A DNA stretch of 64,000 nucleotides, taken from contig NZ_NJAG01000011.1 of NCBI RefSeq assembly GCF_002872335.1, forward strand, positions 186,001 through 250,000, written 5' to 3'. Positions 8,872-18,287 of the stretch are shown in pieces (positions within the stretch are counted from its first letter, which is position 1; every line of letters starts with the position of its first letter). Under the pieces are notes generated by a model. It was not told where the DNA came from and searched no databases. It saw only the letters and a program-made list of their open reading frames with translations. Made by a program: the position numbers and the translations under genes. Origin of the DNA: Siphonobacter sp. BAB-5405 (GTDB lineage Bacteria; Bacteroidota; Bacteroidia; Cytophagales; Spirosomataceae).

Positions 8872-10428
8872 ATGTCCATCAAATTTCGGCGTGCAAAATC
8901 CTTTTGCACCCTTGGCAGTATTCTTCTGCTTACTGCTTCACTCGCCAAAGCTCAGGAAGTAAATTACGAATCCATCGGTTTTTCACGAGAAGTTCCCGCT
9001 ACCTTACCAGCCCTTCAGCAAGACCATACGTATGATGTTCGCGGAATTGTTACCAGTCAAATCAATAACGCGTTTATCAGTAAAGAACACGCGGATGATT
9101 TAAAAGCGGCTTTCACGGGGAATACCCTGGCTATTAATTTTGGCAAATTAATCCAGGTAGATGATCAGGGTGATCTGCACGTAATTGCTCTCATTCAGGC
9201 TTTTAAGTTCATTGGACCTAATCCCTACAATGCTCAACAATCCCTTGCTCAGGTAGCCGTGCATACCACCGTTTATGATCGCTACGGACGTAAAGTATTT
9301 ATCAATCCGTACGAATCTTCGCAAGTTGCCGTACCCGCTTCTTCCATCGACTTCAAAAACAATAAACGAGCAAGTTTAGCCCTTTTTGCCCAGAAGGCAA
9401 TTACGGAAAGTCTCGTGCCTTTACAGAATAAGATTTACGGTTATCAGGGAAAGTTTAGTACAAGTTTAGCGTACCTGAATGGGGTTAAGAAATTTCCTGA
9501 ATTGAAGGAGTTAAAAGAGCAGATTAATGGCTTGCAAAGTACGCTTAAAAAGAACGGTATTGAAGCCTATCTGGAGCAGGCTAAACCTTACCTTTCCCAA
9601 TGGCAGACGCTGGCTAATTACCAGGGAGAAGGAAATGCTTCCGAAGTAAGAAGAGCGGCTTTGCAAAACCTGGCCGTTACGAACCTGTTGCAGGGAAATT
9701 ACAAAGAAGCTATGGCTTACGTTGAACAATATAAACCCATTGACAAGTCGATCCGGCAAATGATGGGTTTGATTTCCTACAAGAATAGTGAAGAGCTGGA
9801 ATCCATGATTCGGGCCTTCACACCCGAACTCCAGGAAGAAACAGCGAGCCAGCTAGCGGTGCTTTCTACCCCGGAAGTGATGGACCGCTATAAGTACTAT
9901 CTGATCCCAAAGACTAAAATTGTCATCGAATCCGGTCGCAACGCGGGTACTTACGAAGGCTTGGTCAAGGTATTCCGGAGTGAACCCTACTATCAGTCTA
10001 AGGAAAAAAACGGCATGGTCGAACTGCCTTCCACGACTGATTTGTCAGTATGTCTGCCCAGTACAGGTAATGGCCCTGAAACCTGGGTATGGGGCTCTAC
10101 CATCAAATCCTTTCAGGACGAAAATGGTAAAGAATACCTGATTCGGAAGTTTGGCTCAGCGATTACGGGTGGTGCTACCTACTACCTTTTACAAAATACG
10201 TATCAATCGCCGAAACTGGTGGTGTATCAATCGCTCGTTCCGGGAAATACGGAATACCTGATGATGAAAAAAGGGGATGAAAAAGGCGTACGTTCAACGT
10301 TACTCAATGCCCGGAAAAATATGCTGGAGTATTTGAGTGACTGCCCGGCTATCGGCACCAAGTACGCCAACAGTCAGACGCCGATCAATCTTCAGGAGGT
10401 TGCCGAAGCGTATACAGCCTGTAAGTAA
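8872..10428 (+). CDS. Secreted protein of unknown function
   Basis: 518 residues with a signal peptide ending LAKAQ (about residue 28). The first half is beta-rich; the middle (about 215-330) is helical with TPR-like spacing (RRAALQNLAVTNLLQGNYKEAM), and the end contains several tyrosine-rich strands. No catalytic motif is visible. Probably periplasmic or surface associated. Monocistronic: preceded by a terminator and followed by a bidirectional one shared with the convergent dehydratase gene. Confidence 0.7.
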   Translation: MSIKFRRAKSFCTLGSILLLTASLAKAQEVNYESIGFSREVPATLPALQQDHTYDVRGIVTSQINNAFISKEHADDLKAAFTGNTLAINFGKLIQVDDQGDLHVIALIQAFKFIGPNPYNAQQSLAQVAVHTTVYDRYGRKVFINPYESSQVAVPASSIDFKNNKRASLALFAQKAITESLVPLQNKIYGYQGKFSTSLAYLNGVKKFPELKELKEQINGLQSTLKKNGIEAYLEQAKPYLSQWQTLANYQGEGNASEVRRAALQNLAVTNLLQGNYKEAMAYVEQYKPIDKSIRQMMGLISYKNSEELESMIRAFTPELQEETASQLAVLSTPEVMDRYKYYLIPKTKIVIESGRNAGTYEGLVKVFRSEPYYQSKEKNGMVELPSTTDLSVCLPSTGNGPETWVWGSTIKSFQDENGKEYLIRKFGSAITGGATYYLLQNTYQSPKLVVYQSLVPGNTEYLMMKKGDEKGVRSTLLNARKNMLEYLSDCPAIGTKYANSQTPINLQEVAEAYTACK

Positions 10429-10446
10429 ACCTCTAAATCCGTACGA

Positions 10447-10488
10447 AAACAAAACACCCGGCTTGAATCCAAGCCGGGTGTTTTGTTT
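10447..10488. terminator. Bidirectional terminator
   Basis: Perfect 18-base arms 10447-10464 and 10471-10488 with a 6-base loop, A-rich on the left and T-rich on the right, placed exactly between two convergent genes so it serves both. Confidence 0.93.
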
Positions 10489-12207
10489 CTAATGCGATTC
10501 CCGCAATTTCCAGGTTCCGGATTTTCCAACCAGAAAATCCATATCAGCTCCCTGGTGCGATTGCTGGACGTGATTCAGATACAAGTTGGTATAACCGCGT
10601 TCGTAACCCAGTTCAAGCGGCTCCCAGAGCTTTTTACGTTCGGCCAGTTCCTCATCGGATACGTGCAGGTGCAGGCTACGATTGGGTACATCCAGCGTAA
10701 TCAGATCGCCATTTTGTACCAGAGCCAGTGTGCCTCCAATGGCCGCTTCGGGTGAAACGTGCAGGACGACCGTACCGAAACCGGTACCACTCATCCGACC
10801 GTCGGAAATACGGACCATATCGTGGATGCCTTTTTCAAGGAGCTTCTTCGGCAAAACCATATTTCCTACTTCCGGCATACCGGGGTATCCCTTCGGACCA
10901 ACGTATTTCAACACCATGACGCAGGTTTCGTCGATGTCCAGATCCGGGTCGTCAATCCGGGCTTTGTAATCGTCAATGTCTTCAAAGACAACCGCCCGGC
11001 CCGTGTGCGTCATCAGGTGCGGACTGGCCGCCGAGGGCTTAAGTACAGCTCCATTCACGGCCAGATTGCCTTTCAGTACGGCTAGCCCGGTGTTGGGTTT
11101 GAAGGGATTATCGACGGAAGCAATGATTTCACGGTTATGAGCATTGGATAAAACAATGTTTTCGCCCATCATTTGCCCGGTTACCGTCAGAGCATCCAGG
11201 TTGAGCGAATTGGAAAGCTCTTTCATTACCGCGGGCAAGCCGCCCGCGTAGTACAGATCTTCAAAGAAGTGCTCGCCTGAAGGCTGAATATTGGCAATGA
11301 AAGGAATATTTTCGGACAAGCGATCAAAATCCTGCAAGTCCAGCTCCACGCCAATCCGACCCGCAATCGCCATTAAGTGAATGACAAAGTTGGTAGAGCC
11401 CCCGATGGCGGCATTGACCATGATTGCGTTTTCAAAGGCCTTTCGGGTTAGTACTTTGGACATCGTCAGGTCCTCGCGAACCATCTCCACGATCCGGCGA
11501 CCCGTCATGTGGGCCATGGTTTTTCGGCGGGAATCCGCCGCTGGAATGGACGCATTATCGGGCAAAGTCAAGCCCAGCGATTCGACCATGGATGCCATCG
11601 TGGAGGCCGTGCCCATCACCGCACAGTGCCCGGCACTACGGGCCATACAGCCTTCAGCGGCAATAAATTCCTCCTGCGACATCTCCCCTACTTTGTAGGC
11701 TTCGGCAAAACGCCAGACATCCGACGTACCGATCTTACGGCCTTTGAAGTGCCCCGCCAGCATGGGTCCGCCCGAGATGACGATACTGGGCAGGTCCACG
11801 CTCGCTGCTCCCATCACCAGGGAGGGCGTTGTTTTGTCACAACCGCACATCAGCACGACGCCATCGATGGGATTTCCGCGAATGGATTCCTCCACGTCCA
11901 TACTGGCCAGGTTGCGATACAGCATGGCCGTAGGTTTCATGAGGGTTTCGCCCAAAGACATGACGGGAAACTCCACGGGAAAGCCTCCGGCCTCCCACAC
12001 GCCCCGCTTGATACACTCGGCGAGTTCGCGGAAGTGGGCATTACAGGGCGTTAACTCCGACCAGGTATTACAGATTCCGATGACGGGCTTGCCCATGAAT
12101 TCATGGTGCGGAAAGCCTTGATTTTTCATCCAGGCCCGGTAAATGAAACCGTCTTTGCCCGTCTTGCCAAACCAGTCCTGTGAACGGAGTTTCTTTTCTT
12201 CTTGCAT
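10489..12207 (-). CDS. IlvD/Edd-family sugar-acid dehydratase, L-arabinonate dehydratase type
   Basis: 572 residues. The opening LRSQDWFG and FIYRAWMKNQG and the GICNTWS-LTPCN region match the sugar-acid branch (L-arabinonate/D-xylonate dehydratases) rather than IlvD of branched-chain amino acid synthesis. The three iron-sulfur ligands expected for this branch are present: Cys46, Cys123 (GCDKTT) and Cys195 (SAGHCAVMG), and the catalytic serine motif RISDGRMSGT is near the C-terminus. Predicted reaction: dehydration of a sugar acid to the 2-keto-3-deoxy acid. No aldonate transporter, lactonase or aldolase lies next to it, so the true substrate is open. Confidence 0.85.
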   Translation of the reverse strand: MQEEKKLRSQDWFGKTGKDGFIYRAWMKNQGFPHHEFMGKPVIGICNTWSELTPCNAHFRELAECIKRGVWEAGGFPVEFPVMSLGETLMKPTAMLYRNLASMDVEESIRGNPIDGVVLMCGCDKTTPSLVMGAASVDLPSIVISGGPMLAGHFKGRKIGTSDVWRFAEAYKVGEMSQEEFIAAEGCMARSAGHCAVMGTASTMASMVESLGLTLPDNASIPAADSRRKTMAHMTGRRIVEMVREDLTMSKVLTRKAFENAIMVNAAIGGSTNFVIHLMAIAGRIGVELDLQDFDRLSENIPFIANIQPSGEHFFEDLYYAGGLPAVMKELSNSLNLDALTVTGQMMGENIVLSNAHNREIIASVDNPFKPNTGLAVLKGNLAVNGAVLKPSAASPHLMTHTGRAVVFEDIDDYKARIDDPDLDIDETCVMVLKYVGPKGYPGMPEVGNMVLPKKLLEKGIHDMVRISDGRMSGTGFGTVVLHVSPEAAIGGTLALVQNGDLITLDVPNRSLHLHVSDEELAERKKLWEPLELGYERGYTNLYLNHVQQSHQGADMDFLVGKSGTWKLRESH

Positions 12208-12288
12208 GTTTCAGTGTTCAGTTTAGAGGGTTATGTCTGATCTTGCCCACAGGGGATATCCGTCCCCATCCAATGCCCATTCACAAAT

Positions 12289-12329
12289 AAAACACAGTAT
12301 TCACTATTACAAGTGAAATACTGTGTTTT
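12289..12329 (-). terminator. Terminator after gmhA
   Basis: Arms 12289-12304 and 12313-12329 (16 pairs, one bulge, 8-base loop); on the minus strand the stem ends in TTTT followed by ATTT. Sits between gmhA and the dehydratase start, separating the two transcripts. Confidence 0.75.
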
Positions 12330-12350
12330 AACAGACGCAAAGAAGGGACG

Positions 12351-12938
12351 TTAGTCGTTTTGTTCGACCACTAACTTCTCAATCAATAAAATTAAAATGT
12401 GAATCACTTTAATGTGAATCTCCTGAATACGATCCGCGTAGCCAAAATGCGGTACGCAGATTTCCACGTCGGCCTGTCCGGCCAGTTTGCCTCCATCTTT
12501 TCCGGTCAGAATCAATACCTTCATGCCCTTGGAACGGGCGGCTTCTACCGCTTTGATGATATTAGCCGAATTTCCGGACGTACTGATTCCAACCAGTACA
12601 TCCCCGGCAAAGCCCATGCCTTCCACAAAACGGCTAAATACGTGATCGTAGCCGTAGTCATTGGATACGCAGGATAAGTGACTCACGTCGGAAATCGCAA
12701 TGGCCGGTAGTGATCGGCGATCGTTTCGGTAGCGACCCGTGAGTTCTTCGGCAAAGTGCATGGCATCACAATGCGAACCGCCGTTTCCGCAGGAAATGAT
12801 TTTGTTGCCGTTCTGAATCGCCACAGCCAGTAAGCGGGCAGCGTCTTCAATGTGCTGACTATGTTTAGGATCGTTTAAAAAGCGATCCAGTACTTGTTGA
12901 GCTTCTGATAATTCCTGTTGAATAATCGACTGTAACAT
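12351..12938 (-). CDS. gmhA: D-sedoheptulose 7-phosphate isomerase
   Basis: 195 residues from the ATG at 12938 ([15 protein letters not shown]), chosen because it aligns with the start of known GmhA; the frame extends 30 bases further. It converts sedoheptulose 7-phosphate to D-glycero-D-manno-heptose 7-phosphate for heptose in lipopolysaccharide or glycans. SIS-fold motifs are intact: [20 protein letters not shown] (substrate and zinc site with catalytic Glu), [11 protein letters not shown] and HIKVIHIL carrying the catalytic His. The other heptose genes are not nearby. Located 52 bases after the M16 peptidase gene on the same strand and likely co-transcribed. Confidence 0.93.
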   Translation of the reverse strand: MLQSIIQQELSEAQQVLDRFLNDPKHSQHIEDAARLLAVAIQNGNKIISCGNGGSHCDAMHFAEELTGRYRNDRRSLPAIAISDVSHLSCVSNDYGYDHVFSRFVEGMGFAGDVLVGISTSGNSANIIKAVEAARSKGMKVLILTGKDGGKLAGQADVEICVPHFGYADRIQEIHIKVIHILILLIEKLVVEQND

Positions 12939-12990
12939 GGATAGTAAGGATTGGGCGTTCCGGGCCAAATCTTTCCCGAAACGCTGAACA

Positions 12991-14229
12991 TTAAGCCGAA
13001 GCCCGGTAATACAAGGTTGAACAGTTTTCGGGACGAAGAATGTTACGGGCCGCCGCCTGAATCAGTTCGCCCGATACGGCCTGAATGCGTTCTGCTTCCA
13101 TATTGGCCCATTCGACGTTTCCGGCGTTAGCCGCAAATGCCAGATTCATCGCCCGATTCAATAACTCGATTTCGGAGAAGGCCAGGGTCGCTTCAGCCTG
13201 ATTTTTTACTTTTAATACTTCCGATTCCATCGGTCCTTTCGCCAGCAGTTCATCAATGATTTCCTGAATGGCCTTTTCGCCCTCCTCAATTGATACACCC
13301 TGATTCAGGTTACCCTGAATGACGAATAAGCCAGGTTCCAGACTACCCGTAGGATACGCATTGATGGAATTAAACAAAGCCTGTTCTTTCACCAGCTTGC
13401 GATACAGGCGTGACGATTTTCCCCGGCCCAGAATATCCGCCAGCAAATCGGCCGGATAATACCCGGCCTCGTACCGACCCGGCATGTGATAAACTTTATA
13501 CAGAGCGTCCAGGGGTACTTTGGCTTCAACTTCCTGAAAACGGGCCTCGGTTTGTAAGGGCTCCTCAGGCAAAGCCCGTTGATACGGCTGACCGGCGGCA
13601 ATGGGTTCAAACCATTTTTTGCTCAGGGTTTTTACCTGTTCTACGGTTACATTTCCGGCTACCACCAGCAAGGCATTGCTCGGCACGTAATACCGGAAAA
13701 AGAAGTTCCGCACATCTTCCAGCGTTGCTTCTTCGATATGGCTGATTTCCTTGCCGATGGTCGCCCAACTATACGGGTGTTTTGTGTACGCCAGGGGTCG
13801 AAGCTTCAGCCACACATCACCGTAGGGCTGGTTAAGGTAGCGTTGTTTGAATTCTTCAATCACCACATTTCGCTGTACTTCCAGCACCTGCGGATCGAAG
13901 GATAGCGACATCATCCGATCCGACTCCAGCCAGAAGGCCGTTTCCAGATTCGTCGCCGGTAAGGTGATGTAATAGTTAGTAATATCGGGCGACGTAAATG
14001 CGTTATTCTCCCCACCTACCCGTTGCAGGGGGGTATCGTAATCGGGAATGTGTTTCGAGCCGCCAAACATCAGGTGCTCGAAGAGGTGGGCAAAGCCCGT
14101 TTTTTCGGGGTTTTCATCCCGCGAACCCACGTTGTACAAAATATTGACGGCTGCCATGGGCGTGGTGTGATCTTCGAGCACATATACCTGCAAGCCGTTA
14201 TCCAGAGTAAAAGTCTGATAATGAATCAT
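12991..14229 (-). CDS. M16-family zinc peptidase
   Basis: 412 residues from the ATG at 14229 ([16 protein letters not shown]), the usual family start; upstream frame residues are Arg-rich and not family-like. The inverted zincin motif HLFEH is present near residue 52, with [12 protein letters not shown] following and the downstream ligand Glu region (EEFKQRY) about 75 residues on. A C-terminal M16C domain completes a normal short (about 45 kDa) member. No signal peptide, so probably cytoplasmic or exported by an unusual route. Likely first gene of a unit with gmhA. Confidence 0.9.
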   Translation of the reverse strand: MIHYQTFTLDNGLQVYVLEDHTTPMAAVNILYNVGSRDENPEKTGFAHLFEHLMFGGSKHIPDYDTPLQRVGGENNAFTSPDITNYYITLPATNLETAFWLESDRMMSLSFDPQVLEVQRNVVIEEFKQRYLNQPYGDVWLKLRPLAYTKHPYSWATIGKEISHIEEATLEDVRNFFFRYYVPSNALLVVAGNVTVEQVKTLSKKWFEPIAAGQPYQRALPEEPLQTEARFQEVEAKVPLDALYKVYHMPGRYEAGYYPADLLADILGRGKSSRLYRKLVKEQALFNSINAYPTGSLEPGLFVIQGNLNQGVSIEEGEKAIQEIIDELLAKGPMESEVLKVKNQAEATLAFSEIELLNRAMNLAFAANAGNVEWANMEAERIQAVSGELIQAAARNILRPENCSTLYYRASA

Positions 14230-14395
14230 AGTCCTCAACCGGACGTATTTCGGCGAACGGTTAGTCCGCCGCATCCGTTTCCTTCCGACAAATCTACGGT
14301 TATGGGTTAAATGCACCCTATCTTTAACGGCTCAATGTTTTTAAAATTTCCAGCAAGTACCCCACTTTTTGCATACCCATTTGTAAACCCCAGTC

Positions 14396-15523
14396 ATGAA
14401 AAATCATACCTATTTACGCCTTCTTCTGCTGCTTTCGTTCTTTATTTTCCAAAGCCCTTCCGCTAAGTCTCAGATTCTCAACGATCGCGAAACCCAGCAG
14501 CAAGTCATTGAAGCCCTCAAAAACATTTACAATTTCGAATTCAAAGAGGCCGAACCTTTCCAACAAAAGATCAAAGCCAAATATCCGAATCACCCGGTCA
14601 ATGCGTTACTACTGGCGATTCAGACCTACTGGCAGTACCTGCCCGTGTCTGAGAACGCTTCGGCGGCCAGTCGGTATCAGTCGTATCTGAATCAGTCGCT
14701 GGAACAGGCGGAACAGATGAAGTCCGCTGATAAACATGATACAGAAGCTACGTTTTTTCTGTTGGCCTCCCATAGTTACCTGGCGATGCTGGAATCGGAC
14801 CGGGGCGAGTTTATGAAAGCCACTTCGGAAGCCAAGCGTACCTATAACTATATGAAGAAAGGATTCAAGCTGACGGAACAAAACCCGGAATTTTTCTTTT
14901 CAACGGGCCTCTATAATTATTACCGCGAACAGTATCCGCAGGATCACCCCATCGTAAAACCCATCATGGTCTTTTTTCAAAATGGCAATAAAACGCTGGG
15001 GTTGAAACAGATGGAAACGGGTTACCAGAGAGGCATTTTCACCAAAACGGAAGCCGCGTATTATCTGGTCTATGTCCTGATCAAACATGAAAATAATCCA
15101 GCAAAAGCTCTGACTTACTCGACGCCTTTACTAAAAGAATATCCAAACAATCCGGTTTACCTGACGCGACACACGGAAGCTCTTACGCTGGCGGGCCGAT
15201 ACGCTGACGCCGAACCACTGGCTCAGCAACTAGCCCAGAAAAAACAAGTGGTTTTTAAATCATCGGGTGAAGTTTTTCTGGGATTGATTCTAGAAAAAGG
15301 AAAGAAAAACGATGCCGCTGCTGCTTCTTATTACCATAAAGCCCTGCAAAACAAAATAAGCGAACAGTATACGCAGGATTACCACGCCATGGCTTATTGC
15401 GGACTCGCCCGTATTGCGGATCGTTCCGGCAAGCAAGATCAGGCTCGGGAGTATTACAGGAAGGCTCAGAAACTGGCTGAATACCGAAGTACGATGGATG
15501 AAATTAAGCAGGCCTTGAAGTAA
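14396..15523 (+). CDS. Secreted tetratricopeptide-repeat protein
   Basis: 375 residues with a signal peptide ending SAKSQ (about residue 26). The remainder is helical with several TPR-like units, e.g. ALKNIYNFEFKEAEPFQQKI near 41, HTEALTLAGRYADAEPLAQQ near 250 and the C-terminal AYCGLARIADRSGKQDQAREYYRKA. TPR proteins act as protein-binding scaffolds; partner unknown. Divergent from the M16 gene with an 166-base promoter region between. Confidence 0.8.
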   Translation: MKNHTYLRLLLLLSFFIFQSPSAKSQILNDRETQQQVIEALKNIYNFEFKEAEPFQQKIKAKYPNHPVNALLLAIQTYWQYLPVSENASAASRYQSYLNQSLEQAEQMKSADKHDTEATFFLLASHSYLAMLESDRGEFMKATSEAKRTYNYMKKGFKLTEQNPEFFFSTGLYNYYREQYPQDHPIVKPIMVFFQNGNKTLGLKQMETGYQRGIFTKTEAAYYLVYVLIKHENNPAKALTYSTPLLKEYPNNPVYLTRHTEALTLAGRYADAEPLAQQLAQKKQVVFKSSGEVFLGLILEKGKKNDAAAASYYHKALQNKISEQYTQDYHAMAYCGLARIADRSGKQDQAREYYRKAQKLAEYRSTMDEIKQALK

Positions 15524-15674
15524 TGCTGACACTGTACTAAAGATTAAATGGGAATTAAAAAAGCCCCATTTAAAGCATTTTGTAAATCAGCGGTACAAAA
15601 ATTTTGAGTACGGATATAGCTTTATCCCTTGTGGAATAAGCTTTCGTATTTTATTCATTTTTCACCCTGATACC

Positions 15675-15932
15675 ATGAAAACGTTCAGCATTGCTCTGTT
15701 ACTGACCGCTCTTAGCTTCGGTTCATTCGCTCAACAGCCCGTAGTTGTAACCAAAAAAACGGTAACGAAGAAAAAAACGGAACACGTTTCCAGCAAAAAA
15801 ACGACGAGCCCAGCTTCTGAAGGAAGTAGCAAAAACGTCTCGAAGAAGGTAGAAACTTCGACTGTGAAAGGAGCCAATGGTGATACGAAGACCACCACCA
15901 AAACGGCAACCAAAACCAAGAAAAATTCTTAA
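15675..15932 (+). CDS. Small secreted lysine/threonine-rich protein
   Basis: 85 residues: a signal peptide (MKTFSIALLLTALSFGSFAQ) followed by 65 residues of low complexity, dominated by Lys, Thr and Ser (KTVTKKKTEHVSSKK ... TKTTTKTATKTKKNS). The mature part would be highly basic and unstructured; it may bind nucleic acid, anionic glycans or the envelope, but no function is shown. Signal peptide plus a strong terminator support a real gene. Confidence 0.7.
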   Translation: MKTFSIALLLTALSFGSFAQQPVVVTKKTVTKKKTEHVSSKKTTSPASEGSSKNVSKKVETSTVKGANGDTKTTTKTATKTKKNS

Positions 15933-15975
15933 AAACAAAGCAGGCGACTCTTACGGGCCGCCTGCTTTGTTTTTA
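15930..15975 (+). terminator. Terminator of the Lys-rich protein gene
   Basis: Perfect 17-base arms 15930-15946 and 15959-15975 around a 12-base loop, ending in a T run; begins at the stop codon. Confidence 0.9.
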
Positions 15976-16390
15976 TCTCCTACTCGAATACATCGTATTT
16001 TTATCTTTAGCTTCCTACATTAAGCACACGTACTATCTAATTAGTACATACTCGTTCCCAGTTAAACTTACGTATATTCTAGGTTCAAAATAAATATCCG
16101 TACAAGAACGTTTTTACACATCTTAACTCATTCTGATTCAGAGGATAAATCATTAATCTTAAGGATTTAAATAGTTAGTAAAGTGAAACTAATTTTTACT
16201 ATCAATTATCTACCTGTAACTATTTTTTCTTTGTATAAGAATTAATTTGATCAAAAGATTAGGATTAACTATGCTATTTTTTTTATGCTTCGCTTCCCTT
16301 TATTTTTGATGAAATCTCAATTAGGAAATCAAAAATATTCTTTTCATTTTCGCTCGCTGTTAGTAATTAATCCACCATTGTCCATCAAGT
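15976..16390. other. AT-rich intergenic region
   Basis: 415 bases with no convincing gene. It must contain the promoter for the DUF4190 gene; TATTTTTG at 16301-16308 fits the -7 consensus but lacks a TTG at the right distance. An open frame at 16285-16494 overlaps the real gene out of frame and is not supported. Confidence 0.4.
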
Positions 16391-17017
16391 ATGAAACAGT
16401 TATTTACCTTGACTTTACTAAGTCTGGTTGCGTTAACCTCGTGTCAAAAAACCAACTACGCGTACTTCGCCAAATCTACCCCACCGCTCATTGAACGTAA
16501 GAAAGTCGCTACTAAGCCTGACACCACCTCTATCCCGCTTATTCCTAAAAAAGAATTACTGGCTTCGGCCATTCCTGTTCTTTCAGCAGTTCCCAGTCTG
16601 GCAACTTCTACCCCAGCCCATGCCGTAACATCAGCCGAGGCCTCTGCCAGTCAGCAGACGAAAGTTGGGTTTCGTCAACGGTTACTGACGAAAATGGTTA
16701 CGAAGAAGGTTCAAAAGCTTCAGGCTAAAGCGAAGCGTACGGCTGATTCCCGACGTACGGAACCCATTTCTGTCGTCTCTTTCATCGCTGGCTTCCTGGC
16801 TTTGCTGGACGTCTTATTGATCGGTAGCGGGCTTTTATTTTTACTGGGAGCGATTGTCGCTATTGTTTTCGGGTTTGTCGGATTAAGCAAGATTAACCGT
16901 CATAGCTCTGAATACAAAGGTCGTGGGTTTGCGATTACAGGTTTATCACTGGGCTTCTTTGGTCTTCTGCTGATCATCATTGCTCTCATTGCCTTATCTT
17001 CCCTCTCATTCTCCTGA
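16391..17017 (+). CDS. DUF4190-type lipoprotein with C-terminal membrane helices
   Basis: 208 residues. The N-terminus (MKQLFTLTLLSLVALTSC) is a lipoprotein signal with lipobox ALTSC. A long polar, Lys-rich linker follows (to about 135), then two membrane helices (about 140-168 and 183-206) separated by GLSKINRHSSEYKGRGFAI, the hallmark of DUF4190. A lipid anchor plus two helices in one protein is unusual; the protein is probably in the inner membrane. Function unknown. Convergent with the efflux operon. Confidence 0.75.
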   Translation: MKQLFTLTLLSLVALTSCQKTNYAYFAKSTPPLIERKKVATKPDTTSIPLIPKKELLASAIPVLSAVPSLATSTPAHAVTSAEASASQQTKVGFRQRLLTKMVTKKVQKLQAKAKRTADSRRTEPISVVSFIAGFLALLDVLLIGSGLLFLLGAIVAIVFGFVGLSKINRHSSEYKGRGFAITGLSLGFFGLLLIIIALIALSSLSFS

Positions 17018-17044
17018 TTTACTGGACAAATCGATACAATCACT

Positions 17045-17075
17045 AAAAAAGCGGCCCTACAAGAGCCGCTTTTTT
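17045..17075. terminator. Terminator between DUF4190 gene and efflux operon
   Basis: Arms AAAAAAGCGGC (17045-17055) and GCCGCTTTTTT (17065-17075), usable in both directions between convergent genes. Confidence 0.9.
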
Positions 17076-17096
17076 ACTACATCCTTACATAAATCC

Positions 17097-18284
17097 TTAC
17101 TCGTTTTTCTTGCGTTCGGCTTCCAACGCCAGTATATTTTTATACGCAACCTTAATCGTATTGGGTACCTTTTCCAGCACTTTCACCTGCACATACTCTT
17201 CGCCTTCATTCTGGATTTCTACCTTCAGTTTTCGTAAAGGAATCTTGGCGGCTTGTGGCTGACTGGTACCGAAAATGTATGTACCTTCTCCGTCATCCAG
17301 AATGGCCGTACGCGGCAGTGTATTCGAACTTTTCCGCTCGCTGGCTCCTACAATCTTCGCCCGAACGTTCATATCCGAGAAAATGATGTCATTCGTATGC
17401 GGGCGTTTGAAATTCACGTACAACGTAATCGCTCCATTTTCGGCATCCAGAGCCCGGGCTACGCTGGCGACGGTTCCCTGTACAGCTCCAATTTCCGAGT
17501 TTGGGAAGGTCAATTCCACCTTCTGCCCAACCTGAATTAACTCCGCGTCTTTCTCGTACACGTATACGTTTGCCTGTAATTGTTCGGTATTCAGAATATC
17601 TACCAGTGGGTCGGTAGGCGTCGCCAGCTTACCCAGGTTCTGATGCACTTTATAAATCGAACCGCTAATGGGAGCACGAATGATGAGTTCGGGTGAGACG
17701 ACGGCTTTGCGAATATCGTTGAGTTGAGTGGCATTGAAGTCCAGCAGAGCCAATTTGGCTTTGAAGGCCTTTTCCCGCCCAATGGCCGCATTCAACTTGG
17801 CTTCCGTAGCCTGATAATCAGCCAGTACACCGACGTTACTTTTCCGCAATTCAGCCTGCCGCTTGAATTCAATTTCCAGGAAGTCGGCTTCACTTTTCGC
17901 CGTGATGTACTGATTTTTCAGCTCCAGAAACTCTCCACTGGTCAGTTTCATCAAGGGTTGTCCTTTCTTCACAAACTGGCCTTCCCGCACGTAAATCTGG
18001 TCGACATGACCTTCCACTTCACTGTGTACTTCGGATCTGCTATCCGGGAACAGTTTAATCTTTCCGTTGGCGTTGATAACCGGACGCAGTTGTCGATCTT
18101 CAAAACCCGTCAGATCAACGTTAACTGATTCAAGTTGCTTCATGGATAATTGCAAGGAATCCGCACTTACGCTTACCTGGGCCGGTTTTTCTTCCGCCTT
18201 GGATTCCGCGTCACTATCCGAACAACTACTTAAGAAGCCACTCAGGCCCAGCAGGGCCAACAGGGGCAAAAAGTTCTTTTTCAT
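17097..18284 (-). CDS. RND efflux periplasmic adaptor (CusB/CzcB-like)
   Basis: 395-residue lipoprotein (lipobox FLSSC near residue 21) linking the inner-membrane pump to the outer-membrane channel. Domains in order: barrel-sandwich half with EVEGHVDQIYVREGQFVKKG at about 88-107, alpha-hairpin (about 115-185, YITAKSEADFLEIEFKRQAEL), second lipoyl half (IRAPISGSIYKVHQNLG), beta-barrel and membrane-proximal domain. It starts 3 bases after the CusA-TolC stop, so it is co-translated with the pump. Predicted substrates are heavy-metal cations such as Cu, Ag, Zn, Co or Ni. Confidence 0.9.
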   Translation of the reverse strand: MKKNFLPLLALLGLSGFLSSCSDSDAESKAEEKPAQVSVSADSLQLSMKQLESVNVDLTGFEDRQLRPVINANGKIKLFPDSRSEVHSEVEGHVDQIYVREGQFVKKGQPLMKLTSGEFLELKNQYITAKSEADFLEIEFKRQAELRKSNVGVLADYQATEAKLNAAIGREKAFKAKLALLDFNATQLNDIRKAVVSPELIIRAPISGSIYKVHQNLGKLATPTDPLVDILNTEQLQANVYVYEKDAELIQVGQKVELTFPNSEIGAVQGTVASVARALDAENGAITLYVNFKRPHTNDIIFSDMNVRAKIVGASERKSSNTLPRTAILDDGEGTYIFGTSQPQAAKIPLRKLKVEIQNEGEEYVQVKVLEKVPNTIKVAYKNILALEAERKKNE

Positions 18285-18287
18285 GGA

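Noticed and set aside
11509-12054. 181-residue plus-strand frame opposite the dehydratase gene
   Set aside because: Antisense shadow of a well-conserved enzyme; no plausible protein features.
16285-16494. 69-residue plus-strand frame overlapping the DUF4190 gene start
   Set aside because: Out of frame with the clear lipoprotein signal of the gene at 16391 and mostly AT-rich leader sequence.
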